In this document: piece by piece, positions 15,839 through 24,079 of the stretch
Position numbering within the stretch: position 1 is the first letter of the stretch
How the letters are laid out: the number at the start of each line of letters is the position of its first letter
Assembly: GCA_902761655.1 (NCBI GenBank)
Contig: CACWLD010000020.1
Coordinates: 1-44,432 of the forward strand
Source of the DNA: an uncultured Bacteroidia bacterium
Lineage (GTDB): Bacteria; Bacteroidota; Bacteroidia; Bacteroidales; UBA932
Length of the DNA: 44,432 nucleotides
Direction: 5' to 3'
The notes under the pieces: model-generated
Told to the model about the DNA's origin: nothing
The model's database searches: none
The model's input: only the letters and a program-made list of their open reading frames with translations
Position numbers and translations under genes: made by a program

Positions 15839-16371
15839 GAAAACTGTCAGCGTTCCTGCTGTTCCTGTCCCTGGCCCTCACGGCCAGGAGCCAGGTCAGC
15901 TGGACCATCAAGGACATAACCAAAGACTACCCTTCCCCAACACCTTCTGAGATGTTGGGGAAGTGGTCTTATTCCGGAATCGGAATGGTCTTTATGGAAA
16001 AGGAGGGTCCGGTGCCTTCAGTGAAGGAGGCCGCCGCGCTTTTGGATGCGATGGGAGCCAACCCAAAGGGATGCTCCGTGACCTTCCACGACCTCAAGAA
16101 ATGCACCTTTGCCGTTGGAAAGAAATCCTTCAACATAAACTGGGCGGTGAATGCCTCAAACCGCGAGTTCAGGGTCTCGATGGGGCCTCTGGGGCTTACC
16201 GGTTATCTGGTTGACACTGAAGACGGGATAGAGATGATATTCTCCCGCAGGGACCTGTTCATAATGCTCTACTTCCTTTGCACGGGAGCCGAGCGCAAAA
16301 ACATAAAGCCCCTGGGAGAGCTTTTAGACTGCACCCAGGGACTCACTTTGGGGATCCTGTTTACTCAATGA
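15835..16371 (+). CDS. Small secreted lipocalin-like protein (DUF4923-type)
   Basis: 178 residues with a signal peptide (MRKLSAFLLFLSLALTARS). The body has the beta-rich pattern of the Bacteroidales DUF4923 group: 'LGKWSYSGIGMVF', 'CSVTFHDLKKCTFAV', 'GLTGYLVDTEDGIEMIF'. The function is unknown; the family assignment is from memory of the pattern. Its ATG overlaps the GH9 stop by 4 nt, so translation is coupled, an unusually tight link to a large hydrolase. Its 3' end overlaps the convergent GH97 gene by 11 nt. Confidence 0.75.
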   Translation: MRKLSAFLLFLSLALTARSQVSWTIKDITKDYPSPTPSEMLGKWSYSGIGMVFMEKEGPVPSVKEAAALLDAMGANPKGCSVTFHDLKKCTFAVGKKSFNINWAVNASNREFRVSMGPLGLTGYLVDTEDGIEMIFSRRDLFIMLYFLCTGAERKNIKPLGELLDCTQGLTLGILFTQ

Positions 16372-18214
16372 CGGCCAGGAATCCGCCCCTTGCGCGGCAA
16401 GGAACAGATACGGTCTTCCCTTCCGGGAGGGCCGTTATCTTTATGTCCCTGTCTTCTGCTCCATCGCAGAACAGGATGGAGCTGCCGCCAAGATTGCCGA
16501 GCCTCTCAAGTGAGAATTCCAGCGTCGCGGGCTCCTCAAGGCCGTTGATTCCGGCAATGTACCACTTGCCGCCGCTGCGGCGGGCTATGACGGCCTTCTG
16601 GCCCGGATAACCGTCCAGCAGGACGGTATCGTCCCAGAAGGAAGGCATCCCGCCCAGCACTTCGCGGACTTGCTCCGGAAGCTCGTAGAATCCTGACGGC
16701 CTGTCCGCCATATGCTGGAGGCCGGACTCGAACAGAACCGGAAGCGCAAGCTCGTGCGCGTTGGTGGTTATGTGAGGGAACTGGCTGTCAGTGAATGTGG
16801 CGGGCGTATAGTCCATAGGGCCCACTACGTTGCGGGTGAACGGCAGGGTTGCGTTGTGGGACGGCGCGCGGGTGGTCATTATAGGTCCGTTATTGTACAT
16901 TTCAGCCCCGTATACGGCTTCCATTGACATCATATTAGGCCAGGTCCTCTGCCAGCCCCTGGGGATTGTACAGCCGTGGAAATCCACCAGCAGATGATGC
17001 TTTGCGGCATCTTCCAGGATATCCAGGTAATAGTCCACCATCTTGGCATCGTCCGGGAGGAAGAAGTCAACTTTTACTCCGGTAACGCCAATGCTCTCCA
17101 GCCAGGCGAATTCCTTCTCGCGGTTCTCCGCAGTGTTGAGCCTGTCCTGAGGCTGAGGGGCGCCTGGGCCAATCCAGGAGGTCCCGGAGTTGTACCACAG
17201 GTTTATCTTGATGCCCTTTTCCTTGGCGTAGTCCACAAGCTCCTCAATGCTGCCGTCTTCCATATCGGGCCACTCCCAGTCAATAAGGCAGTAAGGCCAG
17301 CCCATATCCGCCGCAAGGTCAATGAACTCCACGTCCAGGTCAAAGAACTTGGAGCCGTGGTTGTTGGACCAGTAAACCCAGGAAGATACTCCCGGCTTTA
17401 TCCAGGACATATCGGCAATCTGGCTTGGCGTGCTGAGGTCCGTGACAAGGGTGGATTCAGTAATGTCAGCAAGGCTTCCAATCATTGCCATCCTCCAGGG
17501 CGAAAGGCCTTCGCAGAAGGCGGAAGGGCCCGTCAGCTTCACGTTGTAGTACTCTTCCGCAACGCCATTGTCCAGGGACGATGCGCTGTCTCCGTGGCGG
17601 ACGTCAGCCTCTGAAATGAGGGCAAAGACGCCCTCTGACGGCTCCAAGAGGGCCGGATAGGCCCACTGCGTGGAGCCTCTTCCGCCCGGGCGCCTGGATG
17701 GCGTAGGCTTTCCGTCAGTGGCCAGCGGGAAATTGTTCTCATAATCCGAATGCAGGGATGAGAACCAGCGTTTTACACCGTCCTTGACCAGATATGACGT
17801 CCTGTCCTCCGTGACCTTTGTTCCTGCCGGAACAACGTAACGGAACGCCAGTCCGTCATTGTAGAGGCGGACTATGACCTTAAGCTCCTCCCCTTTTGGA
17901 TTTGCATAGGTCAGGGTCCTCTCGTTGGCCTGGTTGGTGCAGTGGCTCCTCTTTCCGGTAAGCATCTGGTAGTCTTCAGATATCCTGCTCACCTTGGAGA
18001 CTGATTTCAGGGCAAGGTCCTGATCGTAATCCGCATTCTCCGCAATGAGTCCAAGGTGGATCTCCGGGAATACGTCAGCTCCCTTGTATGTAACGCTGAT
18101 TGTTTGTCCTTCAACGCCCAGGGCAAGTGAGCCGGCAGGCGATTTCAGGCCTTTGTTGCACGCCGTCAAGGCGAGCATCATCAAAGGAATTGCTATGATT
18201 GATCTTGCTTTCAT
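16361..18214 (-). CDS. GH97 glycoside hydrolase lipoprotein, copy 1
   Basis: 617 residues with lipobox Cys19. The N-terminal beta-sandwich (~20-270) is followed by a TIM barrel and a C-terminal beta domain. In the barrel 'GVTGVKVDFFLPDD' places Asp383 where retaining GH97 enzymes have their nucleophile, and 'HGCTIPRGWQRTWPNMMSME' and 'NAHELALPVLFESG' carry the conserved Glu/calcium-side residues. GH97 includes inverting alpha-glucosidases and retaining alpha-galactosidases; the Asp favours the retaining group (inference). The 'DEGW'-like strand reads 'LIDWEWPDM', unlike copy 2. It lies 9 nt after copy 2 and is the third gene of an operon begun by a SASA esterase. Confidence 0.93.
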   Translation of the reverse strand: MKARSIIAIPLMMLALTACNKGLKSPAGSLALGVEGQTISVTYKGADVFPEIHLGLIAENADYDQDLALKSVSKVSRISEDYQMLTGKRSHCTNQANERTLTYANPKGEELKVIVRLYNDGLAFRYVVPAGTKVTEDRTSYLVKDGVKRWFSSLHSDYENNFPLATDGKPTPSRRPGGRGSTQWAYPALLEPSEGVFALISEADVRHGDSASSLDNGVAEEYYNVKLTGPSAFCEGLSPWRMAMIGSLADITESTLVTDLSTPSQIADMSWIKPGVSSWVYWSNNHGSKFFDLDVEFIDLAADMGWPYCLIDWEWPDMEDGSIEELVDYAKEKGIKINLWYNSGTSWIGPGAPQPQDRLNTAENREKEFAWLESIGVTGVKVDFFLPDDAKMVDYYLDILEDAAKHHLLVDFHGCTIPRGWQRTWPNMMSMEAVYGAEMYNNGPIMTTRAPSHNATLPFTRNVVGPMDYTPATFTDSQFPHITTNAHELALPVLFESGLQHMADRPSGFYELPEQVREVLGGMPSFWDDTVLLDGYPGQKAVIARRSGGKWYIAGINGLEEPATLEFSLERLGNLGGSSILFCDGAEDRDIKITALPEGKTVSVPCRARGGFLAVIE

Positions 18215-18223
18215 ACTCTTTTA

Positions 18224-20065
18224 TTACTCTATCACGGCAAGGAAACCACCCATTGCGCGGCAAGGAACGGATATCTTGTCTCCCTGCGGGAACGGCGCAA
18301 CCTTTATCTCCCTGTCTGCGTCACCGTCGCAGAAGAGGATGGAGGTCTTTGGCGTTATGCCCAGCCTTTCAAGTGAAAACTGAAGCGTTACGGGAGTATC
18401 AAGTCCGTTTACTCCGGCAATGTACCACTTGTTTCCGCTCTGGCGGGCAAGCACCACCTTCTCTCCCGGATAACCGTCCAGAAGAACGGTATTGTCCCAG
18501 ACGGATGGCATCGTTTTCAAAGCATCCTTAATCTCGTCCGCAAGTGCATAATATGATTCAGGAATGTCAGGCATATGCTGGAGGCCTGATTCGAAAAGCA
18601 CAGGAAGGGCAAGCTCGTGGGCGTTGGTGGTTATATGGGGGAACCTGCTGTCAGAGAAAGTTCCCGGGGTGTAGTCCATAGGACCGATCACGTTGCGGGT
18701 GAAAGGCAGGGTGGCGTTATGTGTGGCCGCGCCTGGTGACAGGAAAGGACCGTTGTTATACTGTTCGGAGCCGTATACGCCTTCCATTGTCATCAGATTG
18801 GGCCAGGTGCGCTGCCAGCCGTTTGGCATTGTGCAGCCGTGGAAATCCACCAGCAGGTGATGCTTGGCGGCATCCTTGAGGATATCCAGGTAATAATCCA
18901 CCATAGAGGCGCTGTCCGGAAGGAAGAAATCTATCTTTACGCCGGTTACGCCCAGTTTCTCCAACCTGTCGAATTCCTTTTCGCGTCCGTCAGGGTCGCT
19001 GATGGTCTTGACTCGCGCAGGAATGGATGTCTCGGAGTTATACCATACGTTCATCTTTACGCCTTTCTCCTTGGCATAGGCAACCAGTTGATCTATGTTT
19101 CCGCCTCTCATCATAGGCCAGCCGCCGTCGGCAAGGCTGTAAGGCCAGCCCATCTCGGCGGCGAGGTCAACATATTGTGACAGAAGGTTATAGTCCATCG
19201 AACCGCCGTTGTATCCCCAGTAAATCCACGAGGAAACGCCCGGTTTTATCCAGGATGGATCCGCAATCTGGTTGGGAGTGCTGACATCAGTCACCAAGGT
19301 TGACTCTGTAACGGTGTCAAGGGTGCCAATTATTGCAAGCCTCCAGGGCGAACATCCGTCAGGAAGGACGGAATCGCTGAAGCCGTTTACCGTATAGTGG
19401 TCTTCAGCGGCATTGTTGTCCAGGTATGAGCCGCTGTTCCCGTAACGGAGATCGGCCTCCGTAATGAGAGCGAAAACACTCTTTGAAGGCTCCAGGAGTG
19501 CAGGGAACGCCCATTTGCCTTCTTTACCCTGCTCAGGGGCGTGCATTGTATTAACCCGCTTTCCGTTAGTAGTAAGAGGGTAGTTGTTCTCCCAGTCGAT
19601 GACCTGGGGAGATATCCAGCGGTTGACTCCGTCCTTGATCAGGTATGAGGTCTTCTCCTCCACTACCTTTGTGCCCGCAGGAAGCAGATAACGGAAGGCC
19701 AGTCCGTCATTGTAAAGGCGGACGATTACTTTCAGTTTGTCTCCATTGGGAGTCTTGTAGGTCAGAACGCTTTCATTTGCCTCGTTGCTGCAATTATGCC
19801 TCTTTCCGGTAAGCATCTCGTAGGACTCGGAAATCCTGCTTGCTCGGGAAACGGATTTGAGTTTGAGCCCCTGGTCATAGTCAGCATCCGCCGCTACCAG
19901 TCCAAGGTGGATCTCTGAGAATACATCAGCGCCCTTGTAGGTAACGCTGAGGGTTTGGTCGTTCACGTCCAGGGCCAGGGAACCGTTGGGAGATTCCAGG
20001 CCTTTCTTGCACGCAGTTGCAGCAAAGAACAGCAGCGGCAAGGCCAATAAATACTTCGCTTTCAT
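18224..20065 (-). CDS. GH97 glycoside hydrolase lipoprotein, copy 2
   Basis: 613 residues with lipobox Cys19 and the same three-part layout as copy 1. The putative nucleophile Asp379 is in 'GVKIDFFLPDS'. The Glu-bearing blocks 'RTWPNLMTMEGVYG' and 'NAHELALPVLFESG' are kept. By eye about two thirds of the last ~67 residues match copy 1, so the genes arose by tandem duplication. The second barrel strand reads 'SLADGGWPMM', closer to the usual GH97 pattern than copy 1, and the loop after 'NVWYNSETS' is shorter. It starts 4 nt after the SASA esterase stop. Confidence 0.93.
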   Translation of the reverse strand: MKAKYLLALPLLFFAATACKKGLESPNGSLALDVNDQTLSVTYKGADVFSEIHLGLVAADADYDQGLKLKSVSRASRISESYEMLTGKRHNCSNEANESVLTYKTPNGDKLKVIVRLYNDGLAFRYLLPAGTKVVEEKTSYLIKDGVNRWISPQVIDWENNYPLTTNGKRVNTMHAPEQGKEGKWAFPALLEPSKSVFALITEADLRYGNSGSYLDNNAAEDHYTVNGFSDSVLPDGCSPWRLAIIGTLDTVTESTLVTDVSTPNQIADPSWIKPGVSSWIYWGYNGGSMDYNLLSQYVDLAAEMGWPYSLADGGWPMMRGGNIDQLVAYAKEKGVKMNVWYNSETSIPARVKTISDPDGREKEFDRLEKLGVTGVKIDFFLPDSASMVDYYLDILKDAAKHHLLVDFHGCTMPNGWQRTWPNLMTMEGVYGSEQYNNGPFLSPGAATHNATLPFTRNVIGPMDYTPGTFSDSRFPHITTNAHELALPVLFESGLQHMPDIPESYYALADEIKDALKTMPSVWDNTVLLDGYPGEKVVLARQSGNKWYIAGVNGLDTPVTLQFSLERLGITPKTSILFCDGDADREIKVAPFPQGDKISVPCRAMGGFLAVIE

Positions 20066-20069
20066 ATAA

Positions 20070-21572
20070 CTAATTGTTGGTCGGTCTCTGCGGGGGTACG
20101 GCGGGACGGGCCGGCTGTTCTGGCATAGGCTCGACTTCCGCGCGGAACGGGATGACGGGGAGTCCGTTGGCAGCCTTCAGGGTGCCAACCTGGAAATCCC
20201 GGAAGCAGTAGCGCACGTATTTGGGCTCAGGCACTTCCTTGGAGGTGAGCTCCACGTAGGCGCCCTCCCTGAAGGCGAAGCCGGTAACGGCATCGGCCTT
20301 GTGGAAATGTCCGCCGCCGCCCGCGAGCTCGAAGCCCTCTATCACGTTCGTTCCAAGCCATCCGCTGTTTGCGTTGTCAAAGTAGACGCGCACCTTGGCG
20401 CCGTCCACATAAGCCACCCTGGCGCTTGGGTTGAGGGCGGGAAGGTTGTCGTAGCCATAGGCCATCTTCATAGCAAGGTAGCAGAGCCTCTCGCCCACGG
20501 GGCGCTTGTTGGAGGGGTGCACCTGGTTGAGCTCATAGTCATAGGTCAGGTCATTGGTTCCCACAATACCACTGTTGGGGATGGTCTTGGTAGCCAGGAA
20601 CTGCTGCTCGCGCAGGATGGGGCCCTGCTCGTCCTGGAAACCATAGTTACCGTCGTAATAATCATATGGGGGGAGTTCCACGATGAGGAACGGGATGTCT
20701 CCGCGGCCGAAGTCCTTGCGCCAGGTCTCGACCATTGTGGTCATAAGCGAAGCGTAGTCCTTGTAGCGGATGCTCACGTTGGACTCACCCTGATACCAGA
20801 TTATGCCGTTCACGGTGTACTTGCTGCAAGGGGCGAACATTCCGTTGTACATCACTGTAGGCTTGTACATCACGTTCACGGAATTGTCTGTGGCATCGGC
20901 CATATTAACTATGGAGGAGTATGCCTTGAGGGATTCGGCGCTCATCCAGGGGGTGATCTCAGCACCGCCCCAGCTGGCGTTGATCACGCCCACGGGAACG
21001 TCCAGGGCCTTTGAAAGCCTGCTGGCAAAGAAATATGCTACGGCGCTGAAGCGCGGAGATGTATTGGGGTTGGAAACCTGCCACTCCCCTTCCACGTCAA
21101 ATGCGGGCTCCAGGGCGCTGGTGTTCCTGATTGAAATATGCCTTACACCCTTATACTGGCCTGAAAGGGCTATTTCCTCAAGCGAACCCTCCACCGGGGT
21201 TCCCATACCTCCGCCAAGGGTCATCTGCATATTGCTCTGGCCGGAGCAGAACCATACTTCGCCAATGAGGACGTTGGATGCGGTCACGGACTCGGAGCCG
21301 CTGCGCGCCCTTACGGTCTGCGGGTTGAATGTTGCAGCCGGAGTCTTGACGGTTGCCACCCATTCTCCCTTGGCGTTGGCCCTGGCGGAGCCTGATGCTC
21401 CCCAGGAGGTGCTCACGCTGACGCTGGCACCCGGGGATGCGTATCCCCATATCTTTACCGTAGCGTTCTGCTGGAGGACCATATTGTCCCCTAACATACT
21501 TGAAAACTTGAGATTTGCCGCATTGAGTGTCATACAGAGACACAGCACGGCAATGGTGAAAAGTTTTTTCAT
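20070..21572 (-). CDS. Secreted sialate O-acetylesterase-type carbohydrate esterase (SASA family)
   Basis: Start taken at the Met at 21572, where a clean signal peptide begins (MKKLFTIAVLCLCMTLNAA); a Met 12 nt upstream is possible. About 500 residues. The nucleophile Ser113 is in 'CSGQSNMQM', the oxyanion loop is 'NASWGGAEITPW' and 'WYQGESN', and the catalytic His lies in 'YELNQVHPSNKR'. Family members remove acetyl groups from sialic acid or, in plant-glycan loci, from xyloglucan and other hemicelluloses (CE20-like). With two GH97 genes following at once, a plant acetylated glycan is more likely than sialic acid. The C-terminus is a proline-rich tail (EQPARPAVPPQRPTNN). Confidence 0.9.
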   Translation of the reverse strand: MKKLFTIAVLCLCMTLNAANLKFSSMLGDNMVLQQNATVKIWGYASPGASVSVSTSWGASGSARANAKGEWVATVKTPAATFNPQTVRARSGSESVTASNVLIGEVWFCSGQSNMQMTLGGGMGTPVEGSLEEIALSGQYKGVRHISIRNTSALEPAFDVEGEWQVSNPNTSPRFSAVAYFFASRLSKALDVPVGVINASWGGAEITPWMSAESLKAYSSIVNMADATDNSVNVMYKPTVMYNGMFAPCSKYTVNGIIWYQGESNVSIRYKDYASLMTTMVETWRKDFGRGDIPFLIVELPPYDYYDGNYGFQDEQGPILREQQFLATKTIPNSGIVGTNDLTYDYELNQVHPSNKRPVGERLCYLAMKMAYGYDNLPALNPSARVAYVDGAKVRVYFDNANSGWLGTNVIEGFELAGGGGHFHKADAVTGFAFREGAYVELTSKEVPEPKYVRYCFRDFQVGTLKAANGLPVIPFRAEVEPMPEQPARPAVPPQRPTNN

Positions 21573-21608
21573 ATTAATTGTCAATTTGGTTATATAGTCT
21601 TATATCTT

Positions 21609-21641
21609 CAAAATTAAAGAAAATTCTTAAATTAGCATCAA
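21609..21641 (-). promoter_or_regulatory. Promoter of the SASA-GH97-GH97 operon
   Basis: On the minus strand TAATTTTG (21609-21616) matches TAnnTTTG and a TTG (21639-21641) lies 22 nt upstream, within the range of the Bacteroidetes -33/-7 pair. The leader to the start at 21572 is about 30 nt. Confidence 0.5.
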
Positions 21642-21657
21642 CGATTCTTAACGATTT

Positions 21658-22542
21658 ATGATAATTATAGATGCGCACAGCCACTTATGGCTCAGACAGG
21701 AAGCCCTGGTTGACGGGCACAAGATCTACTCCCTTCCTGGCGGACGTTCAATGTTCTTTGGAGAGGTACGCCAGATGCTCCCTCCATTTATGACGGACGG
21801 AACCAATACGGCGGAGGTTTTCCTCGCAAATATGGATTACGCCCAGGTGGGCGCGGCGGTAGTGGTCCAGGAAGTGATTGACGGCAATCAGGACGCCTAT
21901 CTCAAGGAAGTACAGGCCAAATACCCTGACCGCTTCCTCTGCTGCAGCCTGCTGGACATTGACAAGGACCCGCTGGAGATTCCGGAGGGATTCAGGGCCG
22001 TAGCGATACCCGGCCACAGGATGAAGCGCAATCTCACCGATCCCGCCCTTGTGGCATTCTTCAAGGGTATGGAAGCCAAGGGACAGATCCTGTCAATGTG
22101 CCTTGACGACAACGCCGCCCAGATAGCCCAGTTCAAGGAAGTCATCCAGGAATGTCCTGACCTCAAGGTGGCCATAGGCCACTTTGGGATGGTTACGGGC
22201 AAATGCTTCGAGCAGCAGGTCAAGCTGGCTGAGGCGCCAAACGTATATGTAGAGGCCGGCGGCATCACCTGGCTCTACAATTCTGAATTCTATCCGTACC
22301 CTTCTGCCGTCCTCTCAATTCGCCAGGCCGCTGACTGGGTTGGAATGGACAAGCTTATGTGGGGAAGCGACTACCCCCGCACCATATGCGCCATCACATA
22401 CAAGATGAGCTATGACTTTGTCCTCAAGTCAAATGAACTGAGCCAAGAGGAAAAGGAAGCCTTCCTTGGCCTCAACGCAAAAAGATTCTACGGCTTTGGG
22501 GAAGTTCCCCAGCCACCTTACATAAAAAATATGTCGGAATGA
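21658..22542 (+). CDS. Amidohydrolase-2 family protein, probable sugar lactonase
   Basis: 294 residues without a signal peptide. It has the COG3618-type layout: 'IIDAHSHLW' at the N-terminus with the metal-side His pair, 'VAIGHFGM' in the middle, and 'MWGSDYPR' with the catalytic Asp near residue 240. Members of this group hydrolyse sugar-acid lactones such as L-fuconolactone or L-galactonolactone, or are decarboxylases. The neighbouring sugar-acid-type dehydrogenase, whose ATG overlaps its stop by 4 nt, supports the lactonase reading. Divergent from the SASA operon. Confidence 0.85.
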   Translation: MIIIDAHSHLWLRQEALVDGHKIYSLPGGRSMFFGEVRQMLPPFMTDGTNTAEVFLANMDYAQVGAAVVVQEVIDGNQDAYLKEVQAKYPDRFLCCSLLDIDKDPLEIPEGFRAVAIPGHRMKRNLTDPALVAFFKGMEAKGQILSMCLDDNAAQIAQFKEVIQECPDLKVAIGHFGMVTGKCFEQQVKLAEAPNVYVEAGGITWLYNSEFYPYPSAVLSIRQAADWVGMDKLMWGSDYPRTICAITYKMSYDFVLKSNELSQEEKEAFLGLNAKRFYGFGEVPQPPYIKNMSE

Positions 22543-23534
22543 AAACTCTTCAGATTGTCCAGCCGGGCGTCATCCGCCTGACAGATACTCCGGAGCCTGC
22601 ACCGGGCCCGGGGGAAATAAAGGTTAAGATACATTATGCAGGATTCTGCGGATCGGACCTGAACACGTTCAGGGGCGCCAACGCAATGGTAAGCTATCCC
22701 CGCATCCCGGGGCACGAGATAGGCGCCAGCATAGAGGCGCTTGGCAGCGATGTCCCTGACAACTTCAAGCCGGGACAGATTGTCACCCTCAACCCCTACA
22801 CAAGCTGCGGAAAATGCGCCTCCTGCAGGCGCGGAAGGCCCAACGCGTGCGAGAATAACGAGACGCTGGGCGTCCAGCGCGACGGCGCAATGAAGGAGTT
22901 CATCTGCGTTCCCTGGCAGAAGGTAATCCCCTGCGGACAGGTTCCCCTCAAATATACCGCCCTCATAGAGCCAATGAGCGTGGGCTTCCACGCAGCAAAC
23001 CGCGGGCGCATCACAAAGGACGACGTGGTGATGGTGATTGGCTGCGGAATGGTGGGCCTTGGCGCAATGGTTAGCGCCGTGCAGCGCGGCGCCACTGTCA
23101 TAGCCGCGGACATTGATCCGGTCAAGCTTGAGCTTGCCCGGAAACTGGGCGCGGCCTATGCCTACAACAGCTCGACGGAGTGGGAAGGACTTCCCGATCC
23201 GGACGTAGTCATCGAGGCAGTGGGCAGCGTTCCCACGTACAGGATGGCAGTTGAAAGAGTGGCCTTCACAGGCCGTATCGTCTGCATCGGCTACGCCAAG
23301 ACCGACGTGTCCCTGCCTACAAGCCTGTTCGTCAAGAAGGAACTGGACATAATGGGCTCCAGAAACGCAACTCCCGAAGACTTTTCGGATGTCATATCCT
23401 ACCTGTCTTCAGGAGTTGATGCGGATGCCTTTGTCTCAGACATCATAGATCCAAAGGACGCTCAGGACGCGATGGAAAAATGGAACGCCAATCCTGGCAA
23501 AGTGTTCAGAATACTGACCAAGTGGGCTATTTAG
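22539..23534 (+). CDS. Zinc-dependent medium-chain alcohol dehydrogenase, sugar-acid type
   Basis: 331 residues. The catalytic zinc residues are in 'GFCGSD' and 'GHE', and the structural zinc cysteines are in 'CGKCASCRRGRPNAC'. The NAD-binding Rossmann motif is 'VIGCGMVGLGAM'. The sequence resembles L-galactonate/threonine-type dehydrogenases that oxidise a secondary hydroxyl. Together with the coupled lactonase-like gene it could carry a sugar lactone to a keto-sugar acid (for example L-galactonate to tagaturonate); that substrate is inference. It ends 8 nt inside the convergent plug-protein gene. Confidence 0.9.
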   Translation: MKTLQIVQPGVIRLTDTPEPAPGPGEIKVKIHYAGFCGSDLNTFRGANAMVSYPRIPGHEIGASIEALGSDVPDNFKPGQIVTLNPYTSCGKCASCRRGRPNACENNETLGVQRDGAMKEFICVPWQKVIPCGQVPLKYTALIEPMSVGFHAANRGRITKDDVVMVIGCGMVGLGAMVSAVQRGATVIAADIDPVKLELARKLGAAYAYNSSTEWEGLPDPDVVIEAVGSVPTYRMAVERVAFTGRIVCIGYAKTDVSLPTSLFVKKELDIMGSRNATPEDFSDVISYLSSGVDADAFVSDIIDPKDAQDAMEKWNANPGKVFRILTKWAI

Positions 23535-24045
23535 CCCTCTTGGCCGCTTTCTGAGCCTCCTTTTCCAGTCTCTTGGCTTCCTTTGCGGCGGCGCGTTCTG
23601 CTTTTTTGGTTTCCCTGGCTAGCTGCTTTGCTTCCTGGGCTGCTTTCTGGGCCTTCAGGGCTGATTCACGGGCAGTCTTGGTGGTAATCTCAATTACACC
23701 GTTCGCTCCCTGCATTCCGTAAATGGCTGCGGTGCCGTCCTTTATGACCTCTATTGAATAGACGTCGTTGGGAAGGATGTAGGTGATATTGTCCGTGATT
23801 ACTCCGTCAACCACGAACAACGGCTGCGTCTGATCCGTATTTGTGCCAATTCCGCGGACCAGCACCCTTGGCATTGCTCCTGAGCTGGCCTGGCCTACAA
23901 TGATGCCTGGCTCCCTGCGGAGCATATCAATGATGGTGGAATACTGTACCTTGGAATCGCCCTCGGCTTCCTGGTCCTGCGCCCTGGCCGCCAGCGTGAA
24001 AGCCAGCAGGCCGGCAATTGCTAGAAGTATAATTCTTGGTCTCAT
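23527..24045 (-). CDS. Barrel-less TonB plug-domain protein with Ala/Lys-rich tail
   Basis: 172 residues. After a signal peptide (cut near 'LAARAQ') residues ~35-125 are a SusC-type plug domain: 'IIDMLRREPGIIVG', 'PRVLVRGIG', 'PLFVVDGVI', 'SIEVIKDGTAAIYG', 'GANGVIEITTK'. No beta-barrel follows. Instead the last ~45 residues are a highly charged Ala/Lys/Glu helix (AAKEAKRLEKEAQKAAKRAK), ending at a normal stop. It lies 34 nt after the GH43-type gene, so it is the third gene of the esterase-GH43-plug operon. It could be a decoy or regulator of a TonB receptor, or bind glycan or envelope components; none is shown. Confidence 0.85.
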   Translation of the reverse strand: MRPRIILLAIAGLLAFTLAARAQDQEAEGDSKVQYSTIIDMLRREPGIIVGQASSGAMPRVLVRGIGTNTDQTQPLFVVDGVITDNITYILPNDVYSIEVIKDGTAAIYGMQGANGVIEITTKTARESALKAQKAAQEAKQLARETKKAERAAAKEAKRLEKEAQKAAKRAK

Positions 24046-24079
24046 AATTCTGTTTTAACTGACCCGTGCAAACATTGTA

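Noticed and set aside
20301-21597. Long plus-strand frames (237 and 264 residues) opposite the SASA esterase
   Set aside because: Antisense shadows; no family motifs, while the minus strand has a complete catalytic set.
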